The position numbers were made by a program, and so were the translations under genes. Positions 12,795 through 22,900 of a stretch of DNA of 64,000 bases are shown here, in pieces (position 1 is the stretch's first letter; each line of letters starts with the position of its first letter). This stretch comes from Ostrinia nubilalis (lineage: Eukaryota; Arthropoda; Insecta; Lepidoptera; Crambidae), in assembly GCF_963855985.1 (NCBI RefSeq), contig NC_087096.1, positions 1,736,001 to 1,800,000 of the forward strand, in the 5' to 3' direction. Below the pieces are notes generated by a model that did not search any database, had not been told where the DNA came from, and was given only the letters and a program-made list of their open reading frames with translations.

Positions 12795-12975
12795 ATTTTT
12801 TTTTTTTTTTTTTTATGTGATAGGAGGCAAACGAATATAATTAACATTTTAGGGTGACTGCTGTTCAGTAGCTTCTAATAAAAATGAATATTTTATGAAG
12901 ATCAGTAGTAGAATTTTTTTTATGTGACAGGAGGCAAACGGGCAGACGGATCATCTGATGGAAGTTGATGAATTA
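12795..12975 (+). repeat. Two copies of a 'TGTGACAGGAGGCAAACG' repeat
   Basis: A poly-T run then ATGTGATAGGAGGCAAACGA (12816) and again TATGTGACAGGAGGCAAACG (12921), a common lepidopteran dispersed motif. The second copy continues GGCAGACGGATCATCTGATG. Confidence 0.6.
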
Positions 12976-13159
12976 GAAGTTGTTTTGTATTTATTTATGA
13001 AGAGAGGAGAGAGGTAGTCGTCATGCTAATGAAAAAGCTGATGCTGCGACGTAGGTGGGTTGTAATAACTGAAATTACAATCCTGGTTTTCAAACTTATA
13101 TTTAGCTGCCATAGGCATATTATTTTCCCCTCCAGGTCTCATAGTTACAAGCATGTGAA

Positions 13160-13890
13160 AATCGTCACGTTAACGTGTTAATTGGAACCAATCAAGTGAC
13201 AGTCTCTATAAGCTCAACAAAAGCCGTCTCCATACTCGGAAACATACACAAGTCTATCTAGTGCCGATTCAGTTTCATGCATGTTCCTACATCGTCACGG
13301 TAACATGTTCATCAAAAGCAATCAAGTGACAGAGTTTCTTAGTTCAACAAAAGCCGTCTCCATATTCCGAGACATGTTCCAGACAGATTCCTTCATGAAT
13401 GTACCTACACAGTCACGTTAACATAATATGCTCAAAACCAATCAAGCGACAGTTTCTGAGCTCTACAAAAGCCGTCTCCACACTCCGAGACACACAATTT
13501 CTAGTGAAGATTCCATTTCATGCATGTTCGTACATCGTCACGTTAACATAAATAATAGGTATGTTCAAAACCAATCAAGTGACAGTCTTTTATGAAATAG
13601 TCCCTTAGCTCAACAAAAGCTGTCCCCAAACTCCGAGACATGCCCACGTCTAGAACCGATTCCATTTCATGCATGTCCGTTAAGTTAGCACCCATAACAC
13701 AAGCATATTAATTGCTTACTTTGGGGCTGGATAGCGCTGTGTGGATTTGTCCTAAAGATATTATTTATTTATTATTTATGTATCTACTTACATCGCAAAA
13801 CCAATCAAGTGACAGTTTCTTAGTTTAACAAAAGCCGTCTCCACACTCCGAGACATGCACACGTCTAGTGCCGATTCCCACGGCGCGATC
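13160..13890. repeat. Tandem array, about 120-133 bp unit, five units
   Basis: Units start at CAATCAAGTGAC near 13189, 13319, 13439, 13572 and 13802. Each contains CAACAAAAGCCGTCTCCA, CTCCGAGACATG and, except the last, a TCATGCATGT/CGTCACGTTAACAT spacer. The fourth unit is lengthened by a SINE-tail fragment (13684-13796). Confidence 0.8.
13684..13796 (+). mobile_element. SINE tail fragment inside the tandem array
   Basis: TTAGCACCCATAACACAAGC ... GCTGGATAGCGCTGTGTGGA ... TTATTTATTTATT matches the tail of the tRNA-headed SINE at 18868-19117 (reverse there). Confidence 0.7.
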
Positions 13891-14079
13891 GCACTAAACA
13901 CTGATGCAATTCCAGCGTCTAATGTCAGAGGTTCTCGTTTTTTGTACGCCGTTAGCCCTGCACTGACTGTGAGTAGTGCAAGCTAAAGGAGAACGAAAGT
14001 CTACAGAACTAGTTTTAAGTCGACATTACGAAAATGGCTCATACAAAATGTCTTCTATATACAATTGACGAATTCGTAA

Positions 14080-14252
14080 ATAATCAATCTCTAATGTAAT
14101 GTAATTTAATAGTGTGACATTTTATTAATTTTGTAATGAATATTTGTATGCTAAATTTTGGCTAAATGTGCAATGCTCAATTAAACTTAAAACACCTATG
14201 TATGTACCACATTTATTACAAATAAATATATTCTATTCTATTCTATTCTAGA
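14080..14252 (+). repeat. LINE-like 3' tail with (TTCTA)n end
   Basis: A non-coding stretch ending ACAAATAAATATATTCTATT and a (TTCTA) run, with a polyadenylation-like AATAAA. It resembles the 3' UTR of a non-LTR element. Confidence 0.45.
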
Positions 14253-14289
14253 ACTAAGGCTTTCTATGCGTGAAACTGATTTTAGAATA

Positions 14290-14571
14290 CTTAGACTGAG
14301 TTTCACCATCTTACTTTAACTTTCATCATCATCATTTTCAGCCATAGGACGTTCACTGCTGAACATAGGCCTCCCCCAATGATTTCCACAATGGCGGCCC
14401 GCATCCAGCGCCTTCCCGCTACCTTTATGAGGTCGTCGGTCCACCTTGTGGGCTGCGCTTTCCAGTACTTTAACTTTGTCAAACGTCAAAAATCTGTTAA
14501 TCTCCATACATAAAGCACCGGTTAGTGTTATTGCTACAGTTAAAATAAGGTAGCGCAACTCAGCCTTAGCG
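14290..14571. mobile_element. MITE ('TTGCACCACCTAACTTT' family) split by a LINE tail
   Basis: Left and right parts match the intact 63484-63612 copy: CACCATCTTACTTTAACTTT, then TTTGTCAAACGTCAAAAATC and AGCACCGGTTA. A 142-bp RTE tail sits inside. Confidence 0.75.
14324..14465 (-). mobile_element. RTE-type LINE tail with 12-bp target duplication
   Basis: CATCATCATCATTTTCAGCC ... CATAGGCCTCCCCCAATGAT on plus. TACTTTAACTTT is present on both sides (14312-14323, 14466-14477), once in the intact MITE. Confidence 0.88.
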
Positions 14572-14613
14572 TCCTACAACATAAGCAGGTACAGACCGTG
14601 TAAGGGGATTTAA

Positions 14614-14712
14614 CCCAACTCTTGTTTCCATCGCTGCTACACCTGTGGAACTATTATTTATCTAAGATTGACCACCATAAAAACTCAACCAGTTAAGGTC
14701 AAGTTTGTTCTA
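14614..14712 (-). repeat. Dispersed repeat, 'CGGGACAAACTTGACCTTCA' family
   Basis: A diverged copy of 2729-2848 in reverse (ATCGCTGCTACACCTGTG, CATAAAAACTCAACCAGTTA, AGGTCAAGTTTGTTC). Confidence 0.5.
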
Positions 14713-14835
14713 AGTGAAGGTATAAGTTATACCGTATAACTGATAAGTTATGTTCTTCCCTATCTCCAAGAAGCTGATTGAAGACTTCAATGCAAAAAAC
14801 TTCAATATGAATCTCAGAGGCTTAGTGCACTTTAA

Positions 14836-14930
14836 GCGCTCCTGCACACGACGCCTCCACCGCGCCGCCACCGCGCTATCAAAGCATAATTTCGCCGGCG
14901 GCGCGGCGGCGGCGTCGTGTGCAGGAGCGC
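14836..14930. mobile_element. Short GC-rich Harbinger-like MITE
   Basis: 95 bp, almost a full palindrome: GCGCTCCTGCACACGACGCC at the left, its complement at the right, with a small AT loop. TAA is present at 14833-14835 and 14931-14933, the 3-bp duplication typical of PIF/Harbinger. Confidence 0.8.
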
Positions 14931-15191
14931 TAATTGATGTGTGTAGATAAAAGTCACAAGTTATTATTTACGCTACCATCTCTGAACTTACCCCACACCT
15001 CGCCTGGTAGAGATCGCAGCGATAAGCCCGTCTTTGTGCGCTGTACAAAGGTTGCCGGCGGGTCGTCGCGATTGTCCCCGACTCAATGGTGGAGACGAGC
15101 GTTCAGATAACTAAGACGAGTTTTCCTAATTATTGTTGTGTACCACGGTACAGTCAGCGTCAAATAGTTCGTGATAGCCAAAGTGGCCAAA

Positions 15192-15452
15192 GAAGCCGTG
15201 TGGTGACGGCAGAGCAGAATACATTTCGTCACCAACCCCTACTCTTCCCACGGGTGTCGTAAGAGGCGACTTAGGGACTACACATCAAACAGAGAACGGG
15301 CAGCAGCGCTCTCTGAAAAACATCAATCTTTTAAACTGCGATCTCCAACCCGCCTGCCAAGCGTGGGGATTATGGCAAAACCCTACACTATAGTGGAGGA
15401 GGCTCATAGTCCAGCAGTGGACTGTAAAGGGCTGTTGATGATGATGATGATG
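15192..15452 (+). mobile_element. Non-LTR retrotransposon tail with 12-bp target duplication
   Basis: Contains CTCTTCCCACGGGTGTCGTA and GAGGAGGCTCATAGTCCAGC and ends (GAT)n. AAAGTGGCCAAA occurs at 15180-15191 and 15453-15464. It is a different LINE family from the RTE tail beside it. Confidence 0.82.
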
Positions 15453-15467
15453 AAAGTGGCCAAAAAC

Positions 15468-15597
15468 AGCATCATTTCAGCCATAAGACGCCCACTGCTG
15501 AACATATACCTCCCCCAATGATATCCATAATAACCGGTTGGTAGCGGCCTGCATCCAGCGCCTTCCTGCTACCTTTATCATGACGATCCACCTCCGA
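15468..15597 (-). mobile_element. RTE-type LINE tail
   Basis: CATCATTTCAGCCATAAGAC ... ACCTCCCCCAATGATATCC ... GCCTGCATCCAGCGCCTTCC on plus. Confidence 0.78.
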
Positions 15598-15767
15598 AAT
15601 ACAACACAACCTTATTCCAATGGTTAGAAAGACGTGTTGCGAACTTTTTGGCTACTTTGGATGCCACGAACTACATGACGCTGACTGTACATCAAGTTAA
15701 ATATTGTGGTATCTTGTGTTGTTATAATAGGTGCTATTTTGGAGCAGAAAGGAATAATCTAATATGC

Positions 15768-15907
15768 TTCTTCTTCTTGTCGTGTCGACAACATATCTAC
15801 ACAGCGTCAGCCAAAAACTTCGCCACAAGAGTGGCGTTGTCAGTAGCCTTCATTAAATCTTCCTGCGTGCAGTTGTTTGGGCACGCAGGGCACGACATCA
15901 TGTATCT
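15768..15907 (+). repeat. Dispersed repeat, 'CTTCTTGTCGTGTCGACA' family
   Basis: CTTCTTCTTGTCGTGTCGAC, CACAGCGTCAGCC and GCACGCAGGGCACGACATC, as at 60879-61075; reverse copy at 4893-5003. Confidence 0.75.
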
Positions 15908-16269
15908 CTGACATCTTATATGCTGTTGCCTGTATATGACGTTTGAGGAGAAAAGGTAAAGGTACTATTTTAGTCGTTCGTTCTTTCACTAGAAATTAAC
16001 CGTCTTTTCATAAGTTAACAGAAGTATCTAAATTGTCTTTATTAAGATTTCTATCATTATCGAGTCTAGTACATCGAACTGGACTTCCTTCAAGTCTCTG
16101 TTATTATTGCTAAGGTTTTCAATGGGTTATCCTAGCTAGAGGATACAAATGTACTACGTATCACAAAATGATGAATTGCTATAAGTAGATGTCAAAAACA
16201 TACATAATTGAGGATAAAAAATAATAATACAAAAGAACTATATACAAAAGACTGGCTATAATGGGGCAC

Positions 16270-16275
16270 TTTATT
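16270..16275 (-). terminator. Poly(A) signal of the chitin-binding gene
   Basis: The minus strand reads AATAAA, 315 bp beyond the TAA of exon 5. It is the first canonical hexamer after the stop, which supports exon 5 as the terminal exon. Confidence 0.6.
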
Positions 16276-16589
16276 TGTATTAAAACTAATAAAAATTACA
16301 ATTTATGTTCTAGCAGGTACTATTTCTATCTATATTTCCATAAAACCCTCAGCATCTTTTTCCGTCAAAAATGTCTGACAAAAGAGCTAGTTTCATCGAT
16401 TCCTTAAAAAGTACTGGGTTGGTCGCTTATTATGAACTTATCTACCAGATAAACCAAACTTTTGGTCTTACAGGATGGCAGATGAATTTGTCGGTAATCA
16501 GCGACCTTTATATTTTGTTAGATATTTACGTTATATCATTATCTTACTTTATCAAGAACCAATGTGAGTTGTTTTTCAGGTATAATATC

Positions 16590-16964
16590 TTACCAAAATT
16601 CTTCTTCACTTCTTTCATACACGTTCCCAAAATCGTAGGAAGGTGGCATCAGTTCGTCCGTACTTTCATAGTTCATTAAGTCATACTTATCAGCTAGGAA
16701 CGCGTCAGCTTTGTAAGTTGTAGCCTTTTCTGTAGAGAAGAAAGTGTCTATCCAACTGGGAATAGCTTCATCTTTGACTTCTTTCTCTTCTTTGACTTCT
16801 TTAGCTTCTTTGACTTCTTTCTTTACTTCTGTAGTTGTAGGAATTTCTTCTGTTGCAGCACTTCGTGAATCGGTGAGGCCATTAGGAGTTGTGCTTTCAT
16901 CAACTTTTGGTTCAGGGTGACAGAACTCGCTCCAATAGTACCAGCCGTGGGGACAGAGGAATAC
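16590..16964 (-). CDS. Exon 5: module end, charged tail, stop
   Basis: This exon encodes 124 residues plus TAA. The acceptor is TTGTACCCCCAG. It opens with VFLCPHGWYYWSEFC, completing the CBM14 module begun in exon 4. After that come a Thr/Ser-rich linker, a KEVKEAKEVKEEKEVKDE stretch of alternating charge, and an acidic aromatic C-terminus ending SEEEFW. The tail is of low complexity and unlikely to fold on its own. Confidence 0.83.
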   Translation of the reverse strand, partial: VFLCPHGWYYWSEFCHPEPKVDESTTPNGLTDSRSAATEEIPTTTEVKKEVKEAKEVKEEKEVKDEAIPSWIDTFFSTEKATTYKADAFLADKYDLMNYESTDELMPPSYDFGNVYERSEEEFW

Positions 16965-19900
16965 CTGGGGGTACAATGGTTATTACAATCATGCGTTTAT
17001 ATTTATTTGTGATTTATTTTGAAATACGTTTTTCAAGTTCCAGTACATTATGTAATCTCGTGAAAATAGTGTGGGTTAGTGATATGAAAAAACATCAAGA
17101 AGCTCAGTCACTATGCAATTCAGGATCAAGTGATAGTGTGTAGTAGGAACTATGACTAATCGGAAAGTGAGCTATAAGACATTGTTGACCAAATGGAATA
17201 GTTTCATAAGCAATGTTATAACTAACATAACACGGTAATTATGACTCAGTGTTTTCAAGAAACCAACAAGTCATATTTGGACAAGGATATCTAAAATTAT
17301 GTGCATAGTGATTTAGGACCCTATTATTGACTCATAGTATCTAAATATTTACATACATTTCATCATCATGTTAATGTTAAGAAACGGGACTATTCCCACC
17401 ACTCGTTCCCCCGCTGCAACTCTTGTGTAGCCAGGATCTACAGCTTGACCGCTGATAAAAACCCAACCAGTATATCAACGTTAAGAGAGTGAAAGATCCG
17501 TAGGTACAGTCACGGAATGAAAAGGTTCGTCAGTTTTCAAATTGATTCCTTCAACGAATCGCGAGCACATATCACCTTTTGAAACTATGTTACAGAATAA
17601 TCTCAAATTAGAGAAAATAATCTTTAACTGTTCGCCAGTAAAGTTCAAAATTATTCAGATCAAAGTTGTTTGACGATTTATCTTGTCAAGAAGATTATTA
17701 TGATTGATAAACTAAAACCTTCTTGTTGGTTCAACCTGCCATTATTATGTCTATTAAATAAAAAAAAACTATTGTCAATTGGTCAATGTCATCATTGCAT
17801 TGCACTGATGGGATAGAAAAATAAACAAGCAAAACCTTATTCGTCAGCAAACGTCATATTTATTTAAATGTTAGCAGCACTGTTTCTTGCACTGTTATGT
17901 TGGCAGGTTTGACTCTTTGGTGCAAGCGAAAACCGACACTAAGGTGACGAACCTTTTCATTCCGCGACTGTACATACCTACTACCTATAGAATTATGAAG
18001 GTGGCTAATGCCCGTTTTCACCATCAATCCCTAATTTTTAAGTAACTATATGAAAACAAAATTCCTGTTATGTGTTATCATAGGGGTCACTTAAAAATTA
18101 GGGATTGATGGTGAAAACGGGGATTTGGTTTTCGGTACACTTACTTACCTGGGGGTAAAGTTGGTCCTTCTTCAGTAGGCAGACGTAGTAGTGGTTGGGA
18201 CTGGATGGCAGGGGTCCGTTCTGGCCCACGAAGTGGCAGTTTGGCACAGGTTTCTCGCTACATTGCCCCTTTTCTAGTTTCACCTGGAATGTTTAATTTT
18301 TATGAACTGAATACAAGAATTAATTTAAGAAGTAATGATGGTAGTTGCAATGATAAAAACAACTAAATTGAATGATACTGTTACCTTCTTGCTTTTTATT
18401 TGCCTATGTTTACTGTACATAGTCAGTGTAGTCCCGATTGCTACGTCCAGAAAACATATTTTTCTCCAGAAAACATTTCTTCTATACCCCAGACTCATTA
18501 GCCTTCTTTCTTTCTTTTATTGAATGTAATTATTAAGTTAACTTACCGAGCACTGTGCCGTTCGGGGATCGTACCCGAAGTGTCGTGGGCACAACGCGGT
18601 CCTGTGGTCTGCTGGTCTACCGAAGGGTGAACCCTCAGGCGGGGAGCATAGGTGGAACTTCCTGCAGTCGTGCGCGTCCGGGAATATGCCCACCTGATGA
18701 TGGAAATATTAATTTGAGGATCTGTCCTGAATGGGCTTTGGGGCCGTCCATATATTACGTCATTCTAAATTAGGGGGGGGGGGGGGTTGGTCTGCGGATG
18801 ACGGTAAATGATAGACAGGGGGGGGGGGGGTGTTTCGAAATTGACGTCATTCTTTTTTTTTTTAAATATAAATCTTTGGACAATTTCACACAGCGCCAGC
18901 TAGCCCCAAAGTAAGCAACTCAATGCTTGTGTTATGGGTGCTAGCTTAACGGATATACTACTTATATACTTTTTTTTTAATTAAATACATACATATTACA
19001 CCCAGACCCGTCACAGAAATTAAAATTCATCATTTCAATTTCTGCCCGGCCGGGAATCGAACCCGGGACCTCTCGGCATAGTAGTCCGTTCTGAACCACT
19101 ACACCAAACGGCCGACCGATATTTATTTATTTATAGTTTATTGTTCACGTACAAAAAGATTATTTCTAAAAAGAAATTTCTTCCAGCACACCTAGTAAGT
19201 GAGAGGGTTGAAGACGTGGATGAATCGAGCCAAAACGAATATCGGGAGGATACGGGGATATTACCCGTGATCCAGAATTTAAAAGAATGGGTGAAAACTC
19301 CGTGGGAGTTATCCAAAGAAAAGTAAAAAATAGGGATTTAATAATATATATTAATGATTATTGCCAAAGAAAAAATGTTTTAATCATTATATAATACCCT
19401 ATTTTTCTCAAATCTGCAATGTTTTAATTTTGTCAAACTGGTAATGACGTCAATTTTGGGAGAAGGGGGGGGGGGGGTCATTAAGAAATGACGATAGGAT
19501 GATTGTAGGGGGGGGGGGTCTAAAATCTGAAAAAATCGATGACGTAATTTATGGACGGCCCCTTTGCGGTCAGGTCAACGTGAATGCAGAATATGTATGA
19601 TTACTTTTCCCTGATCTCAGACCGCAACCAGTGTGGCAAATCCTTTAACATTAAAAACGGCAGCTTTATTTTTAAAGTTTTCTTTGATCTGTTGATGATA
19701 GAGTCTGGTCTGGTCCGGCAAGTTTTCGACATTGTCCAGAGAAATAAAGCCATAAAAGAATGTAACACTAATAAATAGACCAATGACCTCATAAAGGTAG
19801 TAGGAAGGCGCTGGATGTAGGCTGCTACCAACTGACCGGGAGATGTGAAAATCATTGGGGGAGGCCTATGTTCAGAAGTGGCTCGTGGCTGAAATGATGA

Positions 19901-22900
19901 TGATCCTTAGATTTTTAAGAAAGCACTAATAAATAGTCTCAGTTTGATAAGACAATTGCACCCAACCATATTTTATATCTGCAGTAATTAAAACTTAATA
20001 ATAACGGCCAACCAAATTAGTTTGCTGAAAACAATGAGGATAATACAATTATACTAATCTCAAATCTTGATATTTCACACGATTTACAGCCTAATAATAT
20101 GTGAAACAGAGAAGACAATGGGAAACAGTCCATTAATCTGTCAATACGATCATATTCCTCTGTGCTATTTTTAAAGAAGTTAGGCTGTGACCATACATAA
20201 TAAATTCTACTTTTTTATGCAGAAGAAGGCAGGTATTTGACCGCAAACGCACCTGATGTTAAGTGAGATGCTGTCTATGATGGTTCTGCCCTAGTGCTTA
20301 TTCACTCTCGCCTTGAAAAGGTCAGACTTATAATGTTTGGGAAAGATACAGCAAGCAACAAATTCCAGTCCCTAGTTGTATGAGCATCGGATCAAACAAT
20401 GAAGAATTGACAATGAAGTCACTTTGCAGGGTCGCACTATTTATGGGGAGGGAAGACAAATAGAAGGCAACCTTGCTGTCAGATGTCATCAAACCCTAAT
20501 GTTTGTTATTAATGACATATCAAGGGATGTGAGTGACCCACTTTTTGGGCACTTTCCGGAGTACTTGTGATGAATGGCACTAAATATGGTCAGCTAAATA
20601 ATGATAATCACAATCATAAAGTTGCATCTACTGAGCTTCAAAAGCAACTTGCGACTTTAAAAGCAAATAGATGAAGATAGTTCGTCTAGAAGTTGACTAA
20701 AACGCAAGCCTATCCACAGGCCAAGACACAAAAATGTTTATGCTCAAATCCAAAAGTACTGTTTTAGTCTGTAAGCGACATTGGAAGCAGACGGTCGACT
20801 ATTTCAAGAAAGATCGCTCTTAAAAGGCTAAGATACAGAGCTGCTTTACTTGGAATGGGTGGAATCCACCCTTTACATAGCTATGTAAAAAGCGGAGGAC
20901 AATGATCCCTGTTCGGGGTCATCACACAAAATCTATACTAATATTATAAAGCTGAAGAGTTTGTTTGTTTGTTTGTATACTTGAACGCGCTAATCTCAGG
21001 AACTACCCGGTCCGATTTGAAAAATTCTTTAAGTGTTAAGGTAGCATTCGGATCAAGACGACCGCGACGCGAGACCGCGACTCGAGACCGCGACCGGCGA
21101 CCGCGACCCACTGCTTTATATGAATTAATAGGAAGTGCTGACGGATGCAAGCGACCGAGTCGCGCGACGTGTAGGCGTGGCCTGCCGTCTACCTGCGTCG
21201 CGCGACTCGGTCGCTCACAAGGCAGTGCCGTGGCGCGACAGATGCAAAATGGCGGTGTTTTCTTCGCACGAAGACGAAATTTTAATAGAATTAGTAAGTA
21301 AAAACGCACCTTTATTCGATACTAGACTTCAAGCTTATAAAGATAATACTGTGAGAGACAATATTTGGGAAAAAATTGGAAAAGCATTGAATAAAACAAG
21401 TAAGTTCAAATGATACATATTTTTATTAGAAAAGGTACTTATTTTTATTGTTTACAGATGGATGGAATACAACCGTTTAGTTTAGTAACTGCAAGCATAC
21501 TGAGTTTCGTATGGGTCGCACGACTCGTGTCGCGAAGATTCGTAAGTAGCTGTCGCCCTGCGACCTGCGACCGGTTGCCTGTCGCGGTCTCGGGTCGTGG
21601 TCTCTCGTCGCGGTCGTCTTGATCCGAAAGCTATCTTAAAGGCTATAAACCATCACGCTACAAGTAATAGGTGCAGAACAAAAATGAAAAATGTTGCGAA
21701 AACGGGTTATCACGCGTACGAAGTCACGGGCACAGCTAGTGTTCATATAAAGTCTTTCAAAGACGCCACGCTTTAGTTTGGATTTCCAAATAAATTGTAA
21801 ACTTTTTATTACTAATGAGAATGGGTGGATTTCTACTAAACGAAGTTTGTTCTTATTTGAATGCAAATGCACTCAGCGCTGCCAGACGCTCGCTGTCTTC
21901 TAGATTGAATAGACATTATCTTCGTAAGCATGTTTCATTTTAAAGTTTGTTACAGACTTTAAGCTTAAACATATAATTATAGCGGACTAGCTTGATACTT
22001 CATATGAAACAAATGTGATTTAAAATGCAGAGCAGACGTTAGGCGTTTCTGAATTAAAGTGTAGACTTAATCCTCCATTTGCCTCTTGTAAAATAGAATA
22101 GGTCATCGGCTTGTAATGGAGACCAAATGATGACGGTGATTTTAATCATTGACAAAGGTGACTGAGTTTTTTCCCCCACTTTTTTCAACACCGACGTGTA
22201 AAAGTGCTGTCTAAATAAAAATTACGAATTTTTCATTGTACGTGGATATGGGTTCACATCTAGCTTCTAAGTCCGCGCGTGCGTGAACAAGCCTTTAGCC
22301 CCAAAATAAAAATAAATCTGTTATGACCAGACCAAAAACCGTTTCATCTCGAATATCAGGTTGTCTATTTCTAAACATCGCGCTAACACAGTCCACGGTA
22401 CAGTTACAATCGGTTAATTCAGGAAGAGACCTCCTCCCATATCAGATTCAAAGAACAACGTAGTCACAAGCAGTAAGAGCTATTACATAATTACGAGTAT
22501 ATTGCTCGGCTATCAAGGTTTGGTAAATAGATTTTTGAAATTACTAGTATTTGCAGTACCGTTCATTGTGGAAAACCTTGGGGGAGGCCTTTGTCCAGCA
22601 GTGGACGTCGTTTGGCTGAAACGACGAACGGACTACGTGTCAGCCGGTACATATGTCATTAAAAAGTTGAGTTAGATTCTTCTGATACTTGCAAGATGAT
22701 TGCGAGATAAATGACTCTATCACTATACGATACTGTGACAAGTGAAATAAATAATAATAAATAATAAATATCCTTGGACATTTTACACTGCGCCTCTAGT
22801 CCCAAACTAAGCAAAGCTTGTACTATGGGTACTAAACAACGGATATACCCATACTTAAATACTTTTTTTTTGTAAATACAGTAGAACGCCGATTATCCGA

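Larger units (their letters stand above)
15149..15689. mobile_element. MITE ('ACAGTCAGCGTCAAATA' family) with two nested LINE tails
   Basis: Left TIR at 15149-15191 (TACAGTCAGCGTCAAATAGT), right part at 15600-15689 (complement of the same TIR). The middle is filled by 15192-15452 and 15468-15597. Confidence 0.8.
20930..21745 (+). repeat. Lepidopteran 'TTTGTTTG...GGTCCGATTTGAAA' repeat, interrupted
   Basis: The left part (ATCTATACTAATATTATAAA, TTTGTTTGTTTGTTTG, CTCAGGAACTACCCGGTCCG) and right part (GGCTATAAACCATCACGCTA ... AGCTAGT) are one repeat. A Harbinger-like element separates them. Diverged relatives start at 26765 and 45558. Confidence 0.65.

Noticed and set aside
13160..13890. CRISPR-like array
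   Set aside because: The units are long and diverged, the spacers are part of the repeat, and the DNA is from an insect.
16371..16679. Plus-strand ORF of 102 codons antisense to the 3' end of the chitin-binding gene
   Set aside because: Lies in the 3' UTR and exon 5 of the opposite strand, is hydrophobic and AT-driven, and has no recognisable domain.
20944..21309. Overlapping 110-121-codon ORFs on both strands
   Set aside because: They are produced by the GC-rich CGACCGCGAC repeats of the Harbinger-like TIR, open in several frames at once.
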